Source: Roseofilum reptotaenium CS-1145 (GTDB taxonomy: Bacteria; Cyanobacteriota; Cyanobacteriia; Cyanobacteriales; Desertifilaceae). From it: a stretch of DNA of 64,000 bases. The stretch's first letter is position 1, and every line of letters starts with the position of its first letter. Below the pieces are notes generated by a model. That model searched no databases. It saw nothing but the letters and a program-made list of their open reading frames with translations, and was not told where the DNA came from. The position numbers and the translations under genes are program-made. The stretch spans positions 45,186 to 109,185 of the forward strand of contig NZ_JAQMUE010000083.1 in assembly GCF_028330985.1 (NCBI RefSeq), written 5' to 3'. This document shows, piece by piece, positions 52,201 through 59,644 of this stretch.

Positions 52201-54901
52201 TCATTATCGGCATTCCCAGCAAATCCGAGTAGTTGTAGTTTTCCAATACAGATTGCGTTTCCTGAAATGCTTGCATAACATCCGACTGACTCGGATTTTC
52301 TGGAAAGTAAATTTCTAATAATTTCAACAGGTATAAAGCGGTATTAAGAGCTTCTTGTGGTTGATTACGAGCGTAGTATGATTCTATTTTAACTTCATAA
52401 ACTTTAGTTTTATCTAGAAGTGTTTTTGCTTCTTGTTTGACGGTTTCAGCTAATGACTCCATATCATCAAAACTGCCAGATAAATAAGCTGTTTCAGCAG
52501 CTTCTAGATATAGCTCTAATGTCAAATCGTAATTATTTTGCCAGCTATCATGTTCTAGCGTTGTCAGACCGATTTGTAGATAGTTAAACGCAGGTTGATA
52601 GGCTGCTGAGGCTTTCGCTTTTTTCCCTGCAAGTAGATTCAGTATCGCTAATTCATCTAGACTCGATCGTTCGTCGATTAATATGCGACCCTTATTCAGT
52701 TGGTTAACAATATCGAATATTTTCCGATCGCGCTCTTCATCACTTATATTTGCTAATAGCAACTGTCCCAAGCGCAAATGCACGGCTTGTCGATCCGCTT
52801 CGGCAATTAAGGAATAAACAGCTTGCTGGATGCGATCGTGAACGAACTTATATTCTGCGATGAGACGATCGGAGAGACCCTCAACCTCAATTTCCATAAG
52901 CTTGTAAGCATCACCGATGGGAAGAATAAAACCCTCTCTAAGAGCAGCTCCTAACAGAATTGCTGTTTCTCTTGGCGATTTTTCAGAAACGATCGCGAGA
53001 GTTTCCAAGTCGAACTGGTTGCCCGTGCAAGCTGCCAACTTCAAAACGGCGATGGTTTCTGGCGGCAACTTTTGTACTTTAAGAGCCATCAATTCGACTA
53101 CGTTATCTGTTATTTTTCGACCTTGTATTTGTTCTAAATCCCATTGCCACTCACAGCAATCTCTATTGAAACCCAGTAATAATTCCCCATACAAATTCTT
53201 TAAAAATTCAGTAATAAAAAATGGATTACCTCTTGTTTTTTTCTGTACTAATTTTGCTAGAGGTTTGACTTGCTTTGCTGCTAAATTTAAGGTATCTCCG
53301 ATTAGCTGAGTGACTTCTTGCAACTCTAAAGGTTGTAGAGAAATTTTGCTTACTAATACTTCTGCTTTTTTGATCTCTTCTATAGTCTGACTCAACGGGT
53401 GCGTTTCACTGACTTCGTTATCTCGATACGCTCCGATGAAGAAAAAATATTGGATATCTGCGGCAGTTATCAGCCGTTCCAGCAGTTTCAGAGATGCTCT
53501 ATCCGCCCATTGTAAATCATCTAAGAAAATGGCTAGGGGATGTTCGGGTTGAGTAAAGACTGTAATGAAGTTTTGGAAGACAAGGTTAAAGCGGTTTTGG
53601 GCTTCGGCCGGTGGCAGTTCTACTACAGGGGGTTGCACGCCTAATATTGCTTCTGCTTCGGGAATCACTTCGATTATAACCTCTGCATTGACTCCCAAAG
53701 CATCCATAATTTTCTGCTTCCACTGAGCCAATTTTTCCTCGCTTTCGGTGAGGAGTTGTCGCATCAGCGATCGGAATGCTTGAATAATAGAAGCATAGGG
53801 AATGTTGCGTTGAAACTGATCGAATTTACCTGCGATAAAGTATCCATGAGTTTCGGTAATAGGCTTATAGACTTCTCGAACTAAGGCGGATTTGCCGATG
53901 CCAGAATAGCCAGAAACCAGCATAATTTCGCTAGTACCCCGACCAACGCGATTAAATGCATCTAACAAACTGTTAACTTCTCTTTCCCTTCCGTAAAGTT
54001 TTTGGGGAATCTGAAATATGTCGGAAAAATCGTTGCGACCCAGAAGAAAACTGTCTATCTTGCCTTTTTCTTCCCATTGCCTTTGACATTCCTCTAAATC
54101 TGCCTTAAGGCCGGAGGCTGAGTTGTAGCGGTCTTCAGCATTTTTTGCCATCAGTTTCAGGACGATATCCGAAACAGTTTGGGGAATTTCTGATTTGATT
54201 TGATGGGGAGAGACTGGTTGTTTGGCGATGTGTGAATGTACGATTTCTAAAGGATCGTCGATGGGAAAAGGTAATTGTCCTGTTAGTAACTCGTAGAACG
54301 TCACTCCCAAGGAATAAAAATCAGTTCGATAGTCTATCGCTCGGTTCATCCTCCCTGTTTGTTCGGGAGAAATATATGCTAAGGTTCCTTCCAATGTATT
54401 GGGGTTACAGAACGTTGTCGTTTCTCGCGACAGCACTGTAGAAATGCCGAAATCAATTACCTTAATTTCGCCAGTCGTGGGATTGAGGACGATATTTGAG
54501 GGATTAAGATCTTTGTGAATAACATATCTTTGGTGAATTTGCCCTATGATGTCAGTAACTAGAGCAGCTATAGTAAAAAAGTGGCTGACCTCGACATGAC
54601 CGGCTAACTTCAGTTGCACCAAAGATTGACCCCCGAAGTCTTCCAAGACGATCGTTAATCGGTCGTTACTTTCTAAGTTATAAACTCTTACTACTCCTTT
54701 TAATCCTTCTGCGTTCAGATTTTTGATAATTTCATACTCTCGCTTAAACCCAGCAATTGTTTCTGGTAGAGGATAAGCATGCTTCAAAATTTTGGTGATA
54801 ACGGGTTGCTGATTTTGTCGATCGATAGCTGAATAAACGATTGAGTTGCTACTTTCGTATAATTTGACTTCTACTTTATAGTTAGACAAGACGAACATCA
54901 T
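49190..54901 (-). CDS. Ser/Thr kinase - AAA ATPase - GAF - AAA-like giant protein
   Basis: A 1903-residue protein with, in order: a Hanks-type Ser/Thr kinase (about 8-270; catalytic loop HKDLNPSN, then IDFGIS, then EGTLAYISPEQTGR), an AAA ATPase with P-loop GYSGIGKSAL near 337, a long helical/TPR-like region (about 750-1310), a GAF domain (1340-1500), a coiled coil with LEQKVEERTQELSQ, and a final AAA-like domain (about 1560-1903; P-loop RQMGKSSL near 1580, IFIDEID near 1673). In the usual cyanobacterial family the C-terminus is a histidine kinase; here it is an AAA-like ATPase. This is a fusion I consider unusual. Confidence 0.9.
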   Translation of the reverse strand: MMFVLSNYKVEVKLYESSNSIVYSAIDRQNQQPVITKILKHAYPLPETIAGFKREYEIIKNLNAEGLKGVVRVYNLESNDRLTIVLEDFGGQSLVQLKLAGHVEVSHFFTIAALVTDIIGQIHQRYVIHKDLNPSNIVLNPTTGEIKVIDFGISTVLSRETTTFCNPNTLEGTLAYISPEQTGRMNRAIDYRTDFYSLGVTFYELLTGQLPFPIDDPLEIVHSHIAKQPVSPHQIKSEIPQTVSDIVLKLMAKNAEDRYNSASGLKADLEECQRQWEEKGKIDSFLLGRNDFSDIFQIPQKLYGREREVNSLLDAFNRVGRGTSEIMLVSGYSGIGKSALVREVYKPITETHGYFIAGKFDQFQRNIPYASIIQAFRSLMRQLLTESEEKLAQWKQKIMDALGVNAEVIIEVIPEAEAILGVQPPVVELPPAEAQNRFNLVFQNFITVFTQPEHPLAIFLDDLQWADRASLKLLERLITAADIQYFFFIGAYRDNEVSETHPLSQTIEEIKKAEVLVSKISLQPLELQEVTQLIGDTLNLAAKQVKPLAKLVQKKTRGNPFFITEFLKNLYGELLLGFNRDCCEWQWDLEQIQGRKITDNVVELMALKVQKLPPETIAVLKLAACTGNQFDLETLAIVSEKSPRETAILLGAALREGFILPIGDAYKLMEIEVEGLSDRLIAEYKFVHDRIQQAVYSLIAEADRQAVHLRLGQLLLANISDEERDRKIFDIVNQLNKGRILIDERSSLDELAILNLLAGKKAKASAAYQPAFNYLQIGLTTLEHDSWQNNYDLTLELYLEAAETAYLSGSFDDMESLAETVKQEAKTLLDKTKVYEVKIESYYARNQPQEALNTALYLLKLLEIYFPENPSQSDVMQAFQETQSVLENYNYSDLLGMPIMTDKLCLTAMKVLSSSFAASYITDPNLCSLIILQKIRLSLKYGNSTETGFVYACYAQRLCNAWGDIDRGYRYGQLALDFLSHFNVKKIASRVMLMVYDHVILLKEHIKSTLSPMVLGYQTGVEIGDFPFAAMSGYCYCLHSYVIGLELNLLEREFAQYAHAINRIEQKIVLNWQKIYWQSILNLMEKSEETTILKGQAYDEDRMLPIHIEAKDGASFLHIYFNKLMLNFVFCKEEKSLEYAVKLEEYKDISAGILTGIYQMYDSLARLAVYPSASEDDRQQILETVATNQTKMENWAHHAPMNYQHKYYLVEAERARVLDKNGDAREYYDRAIALAKANEYLNEEALANELAGRYYLSRNQNSLAQLYLKEAHYAYQRWGAVAKVRDLETRYSEFFLSTKSSTLTISNTSSRDTSSGSTELLDIATVIKSTNALSSEIVLEKLLANLMNILIENAGAGRGILILPSNEDLLIEAIKETDSENVLVLQSIPIEAFPKLSSKIVRYVARTGETVVLNNAMNEGDFTNDPYTQQYQCQSILCTPLINQSNISGIIYLENNLATNTFTKDRLELLRILSSQAAISIENARLYAQLEDYSESLEQKVEERTQELSQTVEVLKLTQAELKIENELLKSGEEPSTFDYQVGGSLSIDAPTYVVRSADRQLYKALIKGEFCTILNSRQMGKSSLRVQMVKQLKNTGINCVAIDLTGISDRQVRPEHWYAGLAYLLVKAFRLSDSVNLRSWWRDRDLLSSSQRFSEFIETVLLPNISGKIAIFIDEIDTVLNLDFDTDPLFKILRYCYNQRAEIPDYNRLTFILLGAASPYQLIQSKSSTPFNIGQKIELAYFRKHEVQPLLYGLSERVTNPQTLLTEILAWTGGQPFLTQKLCRLIRNDSSTLPSNREGEWVEELVRSHILTDWETQDEPQHLRTIRDYLLQDKQKAVRLLEIYGQILEKTEAIAIDNVEQADLLMSGLVINKRGVLQVGNRIYESIFDRAWIAKTLHRLKL

Positions 54902-54964
54902 AATCTTTTCCTATACTATATTTAAATCTGTCTATCAAAAACAACACCCCCTAGATCTGCGGTG

Positions 54965-55033
54965 AATACGATACCCAATAATTTGCATACGAGCGATGAA
55001 ACCATCGAGATCGCATTAAAAAGGTATCGTATT
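54965..55033. promoter_or_regulatory. Perfect 11-bp inverted repeat between precursor gene and kinase gene
   Basis: AATACGATACC (54965-54975) is repeated inverted as GGTATCGTATT (55023-55033) around a 47-base loop that contains a smaller GCGATG/CATCG stem. It lies about 90 bases after the stop of the RiPP precursor and upstream of the kinase start. It could fold as an RNA structure that separates the two transcription units, or be a protein-binding site. No T-run follows. Confidence 0.45.
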
Positions 55034-55122
55034 ACCAACATAGATTTAGGAGGATCGAATAAACCCAAAAACAGATAAATGTTATTAGGTTTTGATAGTT
55101 TTTAGAGTTGTCACCTTGACTT

Positions 55123-55392
55123 TCACTCTGTCTCCGACTCCGATGGCTCCGGATCGGATGGATCCGGATCTGGAAATGGATCTTCGACTGGGTCTGCAGC
55201 AGCTATAGCCAACACAGATAGTTCGCTACCTAAAGCGATAGCAATGTCGTCCTTATCTCCTCTCTCGATTAGCTGTCTATCCAATTCTGCTAACCCTGAT
55301 GCCCCCAGTAGTTGCTTTGGAGTGCCAGCAAAAGCTAACTGTTTTTCAGGAGCTACAGCTAAATCTGCCAAGAAATTCACTAAATTGTTCAA
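55123..55392 (-). CDS. Putative split-borosin precursor peptide (BBD leader plus core)
   Basis: I choose the TTG at 55392 because AAGGAG (55401-55406) lies eight bases upstream and the encoded protein (89 residues) then begins at the domain start; the frame is open to ATG 55476 with no RBS there. Residues 1-54 (NNLVNFLADLAVAPEKQLAF..., GASGLAELDRQLIERGD) follow the helical pattern of the borosin-binding domain of SonA: L-x2-F, a mid Pro, GL, GD near 45-46. Residues about 56-89 (SELSVLAIAAADPVEDPFPD then acidic/Pro tail) would be the core. Methylation sites are not predictable. It would be the substrate of the two methyltransferases upstream in the operon. Confidence 0.68.
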   Translation of the reverse strand: MNNLVNFLADLAVAPEKQLAFAGTPKQLLGASGLAELDRQLIERGDKDDIAIALGSELSVLAIAAADPVEDPFPDPDPSDPEPSESETE

Positions 55393-55528
55393 TGTTATGT
55401 CTCCTTGTGAACGGTTTAAACACTTGGTATTTTTTTGTTGTAGGATACCATCGATATCAATGCTTAAAGGGGTCATTATTGGGTTAACTTTTTTGGCATT
55501 GTAAGTCTAACCCCTCTTTCCTACCTTC

Positions 55529-56305
55529 TTATGGAGTTTTTTGACTCCTTGCAGCATCCTCAATTGCTCTTACTTCCTCTAAGAACCTCAGAGAGAATTG
55601 ATGGCTGCCGACGGCTATCCCTCTTGTCTTCATATCGTTAGTAAATCTGGACAAATCGAGGCTAGTTCTTGTACGATCGTATATGTTTTTGTTTAGGAAA
55701 ATAGCCTGAAGGATATCAGCCGTCACAGAATGATATTTTTCTAGTATGAACTTATAGGCTTCTAGCTTTTCTGTATCACTTCTCATCTCTGGAATTTTGC
55801 TTTCCTTCTGCGATATTATTTTCCCTGAAGTTGCAGCCCGCATGGCATAAGCAAATGCATATTCATTATCTGTGTTCTGAATAGCTGCTGTAAAATCACG
55901 ATATGCAGGCTCATACTGACTGTCACGATAGTAAGCCCATCCCCGATGAGCTAGAGCCCAAGAGTAACCAGGAGATTGTTTGAGAGCTTTCGTGTATTCC
56001 TCTATGGCTTTTGGGTAATTACCCGACTCGAACCAATATTGACCCAGCTTTGCTATTGCCCAAGGATAATGGTCTTGCCTGAGTGCGATGGCTATTTCTA
56101 AATTTTCTCTGGCATCTTGCGAAGGAACTTCACGGCCGTGTCTGTTTAGCTGGGCTGACCCAAGATGTGCGTAAGCCCAAGCATACTTATCGTTTTTTCG
56201 AATGGCCTGCCTAAAAAAACTTATTGCTTTACGATAGTCTTTACGTAGACGACACGTCTCGCCTTCTATTGCCAAATCTAATGCTGTTTGCGACATTTGC
56301 GACAT
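55529..56305 (-). CDS. TPR protein of the RiPP locus
   Basis: The ATG at 56305 has AAGGAG eight bases upstream and gives 258 residues; a GTG at 56308 would add one residue. Four or so TPR-like units are visible in residues 10-160, for example LRKDYRKAISFFRQAIRKNDKYAWAYAHLGSAQ, ESGNYPKAIEEYTKALKQSPGYSWALAHRGWAYY and DSQYEPAYRDFTAAI. The last 90 residues are helical without a known motif. The gene lies between the precursor and the larger TPR gene in the same operon. A scaffold for peptide or enzyme binding is inferred, not shown. Confidence 0.75.
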   Translation of the reverse strand: MSQMSQTALDLAIEGETCRLRKDYRKAISFFRQAIRKNDKYAWAYAHLGSAQLNRHGREVPSQDARENLEIAIALRQDHYPWAIAKLGQYWFESGNYPKAIEEYTKALKQSPGYSWALAHRGWAYYRDSQYEPAYRDFTAAIQNTDNEYAFAYAMRAATSGKIISQKESKIPEMRSDTEKLEAYKFILEKYHSVTADILQAIFLNKNIYDRTRTSLDLSRFTNDMKTRGIAVGSHQFSLRFLEEVRAIEDAARSQKTP

Positions 56306-56353
56306 CACATAATCTCCTTAATGTAATACTTACCATTATTCTACTAGCTATAT

Positions 56354-57265
56354 TTATAATATATTTCGGCTGTTAGAACAAACATTTGTAACTTTTTGAA
56401 AACGGGGTTCGAGATGCAAATCAAACCAAGCTAGATCGTGAAGAGCCCTGCGCCTAGGAAAATAATCTAGGGATATAGCCTCTTCCAAAAATGCTAGGGC
56501 TTCGTCGTTCCTTCCCTCAATAGCGGCCAAGCCACCAAGCTCGTAAATAGTAGCACTGGTTTCCGAACTGTCCGCAGCCAGTTTGGCTTGCAACACTGAC
56601 TTGGCTCGTTCTATTTCCGGTCGAGCTTCCAGCAATCCCTTCCAACGAGCTTTAAGAGTTGCAATCCAATAAAGAGTTAAACTATCTTCGGGGTCTGTTT
56701 CTAAAGCTTGTTGGTAGTGTTCCATGGCCTCAGCATATCGTTCTATTAAAGTGAGAAATAATCCTCTTTCGGCAAGCCAACCTTCCTTGATAATGGTCTT
56801 GTCGAGGGCTATGGCCCGGTCGAATTCCACCAGAGCTTCCTCGTAGCGCCTTAACATTTCGTAAGTTCGGCATCTGTAGGCGATCGCCCAAGCATAATCC
56901 GGTTGCAATTCGATCGCGCGATCGAGGTCTACCAAAGCGTCCTCATAACGTTCGATTCGCTCGTAAGTTACGCCGCGATGGGCCAAAGCCCAAACATAAT
57001 TTGGCTGTAGCTCTATTGCTCGGTTAAAATCCTCTAGGGCTTCCTCAAAAGCGTCCAGTAAAAAAGAAGTTTCTCCTCGGTGAGCCAACGCCCAAGCATA
57101 GTTTGGGTTTAGCTCTATTGCTCGGTTAAAATCTTCCAGAGCTTCCCGATAACGCTTCATCAACCGATAGTTCTCACCTCGCCCCGCCCATGCCCTAGCA
57201 TTTTGGGGGTTGCTAGCGAGCTCCCTATCTAGCTTCTCTAAAGTTTGTCCGTTGTTTCTCATCAT
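56354..57265 (-). CDS. TPR protein of the RiPP locus, larger
   Basis: This 303-residue protein consists of about eight tetratricopeptide repeats, each built on the phrase EALEDFNRAIELNPNYAWALAHRGE (for example LLDAFEEALEDFNRAIELQPNYVWALAHRG, ERIERYEDALVDLDRAIELQPDYAWAIAYRC). The repeats are very regular, which suggests recent internal duplication. No signal peptide. It directly follows a methyltransferase gene (24 bases) in the operon. Similar TPR phrasing occurs in the 85-residue protein between the methyltransferases. Confidence 0.8.
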   Translation of the reverse strand: MMRNNGQTLEKLDRELASNPQNARAWAGRGENYRLMKRYREALEDFNRAIELNPNYAWALAHRGETSFLLDAFEEALEDFNRAIELQPNYVWALAHRGVTYERIERYEDALVDLDRAIELQPDYAWAIAYRCRTYEMLRRYEEALVEFDRAIALDKTIIKEGWLAERGLFLTLIERYAEAMEHYQQALETDPEDSLTLYWIATLKARWKGLLEARPEIERAKSVLQAKLAADSSETSATIYELGGLAAIEGRNDEALAFLEEAISLDYFPRRRALHDLAWFDLHLEPRFQKVTNVCSNSRNIL

Positions 57266-57288
57266 ATCTTTCTAGGTCTATTGTGTAC

Positions 57289-58065
57289 CTAAAGGTGCAT
57301 CCCCAAACGCTCTACCATCTCCATATCTATGGCTAATGGTGGGTTTGGTGGCATGTATAGAGTCGAGCTTTCCGTCACTTTCGCTTCCGGTAACTTCTCC
57401 AAAGGCATTCTTTGGATCGATGGCTCGCAAACTGGGTGATAAACTGCTGCTTCATAGACAATCGCCTCACTATCGGAAGCGTAGTAATTTTGCAAAACCT
57501 CCGTTAACACTTGTAACCCACGTACATGCCCTCCTTTCTCATAAAAACCACGATTTCCTACCAAAGCAATCTGCCACAAAATCAGAGCGCTAGTGGGGTC
57601 AAATTTGCGCTGCCGGATCAGGAAGTCTGTTGCCTCAAAACTCTGACACCCGCGCTTGCCCGGATCTAGACCCAAGTCAGCAAACAAGCAATCTTCTGCT
57701 GAAATACCTGGTAGCATCTGTGTTCTAAATCCTTCTTGTCTGGCTCGTCTGAGAGCGTTATGAGCTGGATCTGCAAAAACACCAGGGTGACCGTAAAAGA
57801 CGGCGCAAACATTTAAGCCTCGATGCACTTCTGCCAAAATGCACTCTACCATCTGAGCATAAGTCTCTTTGCGCTGCCGATTGCTCCGATTGTAAGGTAA
57901 TGGTTCGGCTGTAGAGTTGAGAGAGACCAGCCATTGTGCCGTGGCCGGATCGGCTATAGCATATAAGACTTTATCAGCCTGTTCGATCCAAGCTTTTGCC
58001 GCCAACGTGACTTGACCGACAAATTGGATTCCTGTCCCGACAATAGTTAAACACCCTGATTTCAA
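57289..58065 (-). CDS. Split-borosin alpha-N-methyltransferase, copy B
   Basis: This SAM-dependent enzyme of the tetrapyrrole-methylase fold resembles OphMA and SonM, which methylate backbone amides of a precursor peptide. From TTG 58065 it has 258 residues, the same length as copy A. With two added residues (from TTG 58071) the conserved features are GTGIQFVGQVTL near 12, LPYNRSN with Tyr near 60, RKETY (Arg 67, Tyr 71), VFYGHPGVF (Tyr 93), and MLPGISAEDCLFADLGLDP. These match OphMA Tyr66, Arg72, Tyr76 and Tyr98. RBS AGGTAGG precedes TTGACTTTG and overlaps the stop of the upstream TPR gene. Confidence 0.85.
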   Translation of the reverse strand: MKSGCLTIVGTGIQFVGQVTLAAKAWIEQADKVLYAIADPATAQWLVSLNSTAEPLPYNRSNRQRKETYAQMVECILAEVHRGLNVCAVFYGHPGVFADPAHNALRRARQEGFRTQMLPGISAEDCLFADLGLDPGKRGCQSFEATDFLIRQRKFDPTSALILWQIALVGNRGFYEKGGHVRGLQVLTEVLQNYYASDSEAIVYEAAVYHPVCEPSIQRMPLEKLPEAKVTESSTLYMPPNPPLAIDMEMVERLGMHL

Positions 58066-58072
58066 AGTCAAC

Positions 58073-58330
58073 CTACCTAGTTATTTTTCCGTATAATTTT
58101 GCTGGGGAGGCGATCGCTCGATTAAAATCAACCAACGCTTTCTCATAGCATTTCATCTGTCTGTAGACTTCTCCGCGATGGGCGATCGCCCAACTATAGT
58201 CTGGTTCTATGTCTATCGCCTGACTAAACTCAATTAACGCTTTGTCATAGCATTTCTGCAAGCGATACTTTTCTGCCTTTCTCGCCAGTTCTCGCGCCTT
58301 TGCTCCGACTTCAATCTGCCGATTGTTCAT
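58073..58330 (-). CDS. Two-repeat TPR mini-protein between the methyltransferases
   Basis: This 85-residue protein contains two TPR units: KYRLQKCYDKALIEFSQAIDIEPDYSWAIAHRGEV and YRQMKCYEKALVDFNRAIASPAK. Its ATG lies two bases after the copy A stop, and its 3' end provides the Shine-Dalgarno for copy B, so the three genes are translationally coupled. It resembles the larger TPR genes downstream. The sequence upstream of copy A retains a decayed version of this gene's 3' end, showing that TPR and methyltransferase moved as a unit. Confidence 0.75.
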   Translation of the reverse strand: MNNRQIEVGAKARELARKAEKYRLQKCYDKALIEFSQAIDIEPDYSWAIAHRGEVYRQMKCYEKALVDFNRAIASPAKLYGKITR

Positions 58331-58331
58331 C

Positions 58332-59108
58332 TTAATTCACCATCCCCAAACGTGCCATCATTTCCCGATTGAAAGGAATTTGTCCTTGCGGAGGAACGTA
58401 AAGAGTGGACACCTCACTCACCAAGGCTTCTGGTAACTTAGATAAGGGCATCGGCTCAATAATTGGCTGACAAACTGGATAATAAATAGCGGCTTCATAG
58501 ACAATGACTTCATGGTCGCGATCGTAATGCTTTTCTAACACCTCCGTCAAAACCTTGAGACCCGGAAAAACTCCTTGAGCATCAAAAAAGCTAAAATTCC
58601 CAATCAATCCAATTTGCCACAAGATTAACGCGCTCCTGGGGTCAAAACGGCGATCGCGAAGCAGAAAATCCGTCGCTTCAAAACTCTGACATCCATACTG
58701 TCCTGGATCAACTCCCACATCGGCATATAAACAATCAGATGCCGATATTCCCGGTAGCATTTGTGCCCGGAATCCCTCCTCTCGTGCCTGCCGAATCGCC
58801 TCACGAGTAGGATTAGCAAAAACTCCAGGATGACCGTAGAAAACTGCACACACATCCAATCCTTGACGAACAGCATTGAGGATCACCTCCACCATTTCAC
58901 CATAGGTTTGTTTGCGCCATTGATTGTTGGTATTGTACGGAAGACTTTCGGCAGTTTCGTTGAGCGATCGCAGCCATTCAGCCGTTGCCGGATCGGCAAC
59001 TGCATATAACACTTTATCGGCCTGTTCGATCCAAGCCTTTGCCGCCAAGGTTACTTGACCAACAAATTGGATTCCCGTCCCGACAATCGTTAAACAACCC
59101 GATTTCAA
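58332..59108 (-). CDS. Split-borosin alpha-N-methyltransferase, copy A
   Basis: This paralogue of copy B starts at TTG 59108 behind the same AGGTAGGT ribosome-binding site and has 258 residues. The OphMA/SonM catalytic set is conserved: Tyr 58 in LPYNTNN, Arg 65 and Tyr 69 in RKQTY, Tyr 91 in VFYGHPGVF, then MLPGISASDCLYADVGVDPG and QSFEATDFL. Unlike fungal OphMA it has no C-terminal core peptide, so the substrate must be supplied in trans. It ends RLGMVN. The two copies are similar along their whole length but differ at many positions. Confidence 0.85.
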   Translation of the reverse strand: MKSGCLTIVGTGIQFVGQVTLAAKAWIEQADKVLYAVADPATAEWLRSLNETAESLPYNTNNQWRKQTYGEMVEVILNAVRQGLDVCAVFYGHPGVFANPTREAIRQAREEGFRAQMLPGISASDCLYADVGVDPGQYGCQSFEATDFLLRDRRFDPRSALILWQIGLIGNFSFFDAQGVFPGLKVLTEVLEKHYDRDHEVIVYEAAIYYPVCQPIIEPMPLSKLPEALVSEVSTLYVPPQGQIPFNREMMARLGMVN

Positions 59109-59644
59109 ACTCGACCTACCTAATCATTATTTCCATATCATTTTGCCTGGGAGGCGATCGCCAGAGGGCCAGCGATAGAACCGAAAGCGAATTGAAGCGC
59201 GATCGGATTTTAGTTTTAACAGTGTCTCCTCAACCTTGTCACTCGAACGCTTAAAAAATCACACTAGGGTCTGATTTTTAGCCAGTGATGCCACTCATTT
59301 GAACGTTAGTCACTAGCTGTATAATTGCGGTCGCGAAGTGTTCTTTATCTATCTCAGCACAACCTTCTAAAAATTGCAAGATCTTTTCCAAATTATCTTT
59401 TTTTAGCCTCAAAAGTATATTGAAATACTCTTGCTTGCGTACTTATACTTGCGTTACCTTAAATTCGTTTTTCGATCATATTTTTCTCCTCATAGTCGAT
59501 ATCCAAATTTCTGATGACATAATTTGGTCGTACATTCTAAAGACGATTCTATTGATCAGTTTCTGACAAGAATTCTAGAATTCACTCAGGACAAGGGTTT
59601 TCTGACAACCGAGAACCGTCTACCTATAGGGACTGTAAAGCTTT
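59109..59644. other. 536-bp gap: decayed TPR tail, broken gene, palindrome
   Basis: On the minus strand, 59116-59161 encodes AIASQAK-stop-YGNND-stop, matching the end of the small TPR gene (AIASPAKLYGK). It is a decayed second copy. Farther up is a broken small gene (59278-59479) and the palindrome GAATTCTAGAATTC at 59570-59583. The operon promoter for copy A is probably within this gap, but I see no clear -10/-35 pair. Confidence 0.5.
59278..59479 (-). pseudogene. Broken small gene upstream of the borosin operon
   Basis: An ATG at 59479 with GAGGAG at six bases starts a frame that stops after six codons, but in another frame the minus strand reads KNEFKVTQV, a stop (59443-59445), then RKQEYFNILLRLKKD and EKILQFLEGCAEIDKEHF and ends VQMSGITG at 59278. 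The C-terminal part looks coding (53 codons, no stops). The most economical reading is a small gene of about 65 codons with one frameshift and one stop. It may be a dead second precursor or an accessory peptide; I do not recognise it. Confidence 0.4.

Noticed and set aside
55244..55504. 86-codon plus-strand frame over the precursor
   Set aside because: It has no RBS and is a shadow of the minus-strand gene, whose RBS, position and leader pattern are convincing.
57289..59108. Cobalamin or sirohaem methylases (CbiF/CobA type)
   Set aside because: The fold is shared, but motifs RKxTY, FYGHPGVF and LPGISAxDCL with the Asp-Leu-Gly-x-Asp-Pro end match OphMA/SonM instead, and no cobalamin genes are near.
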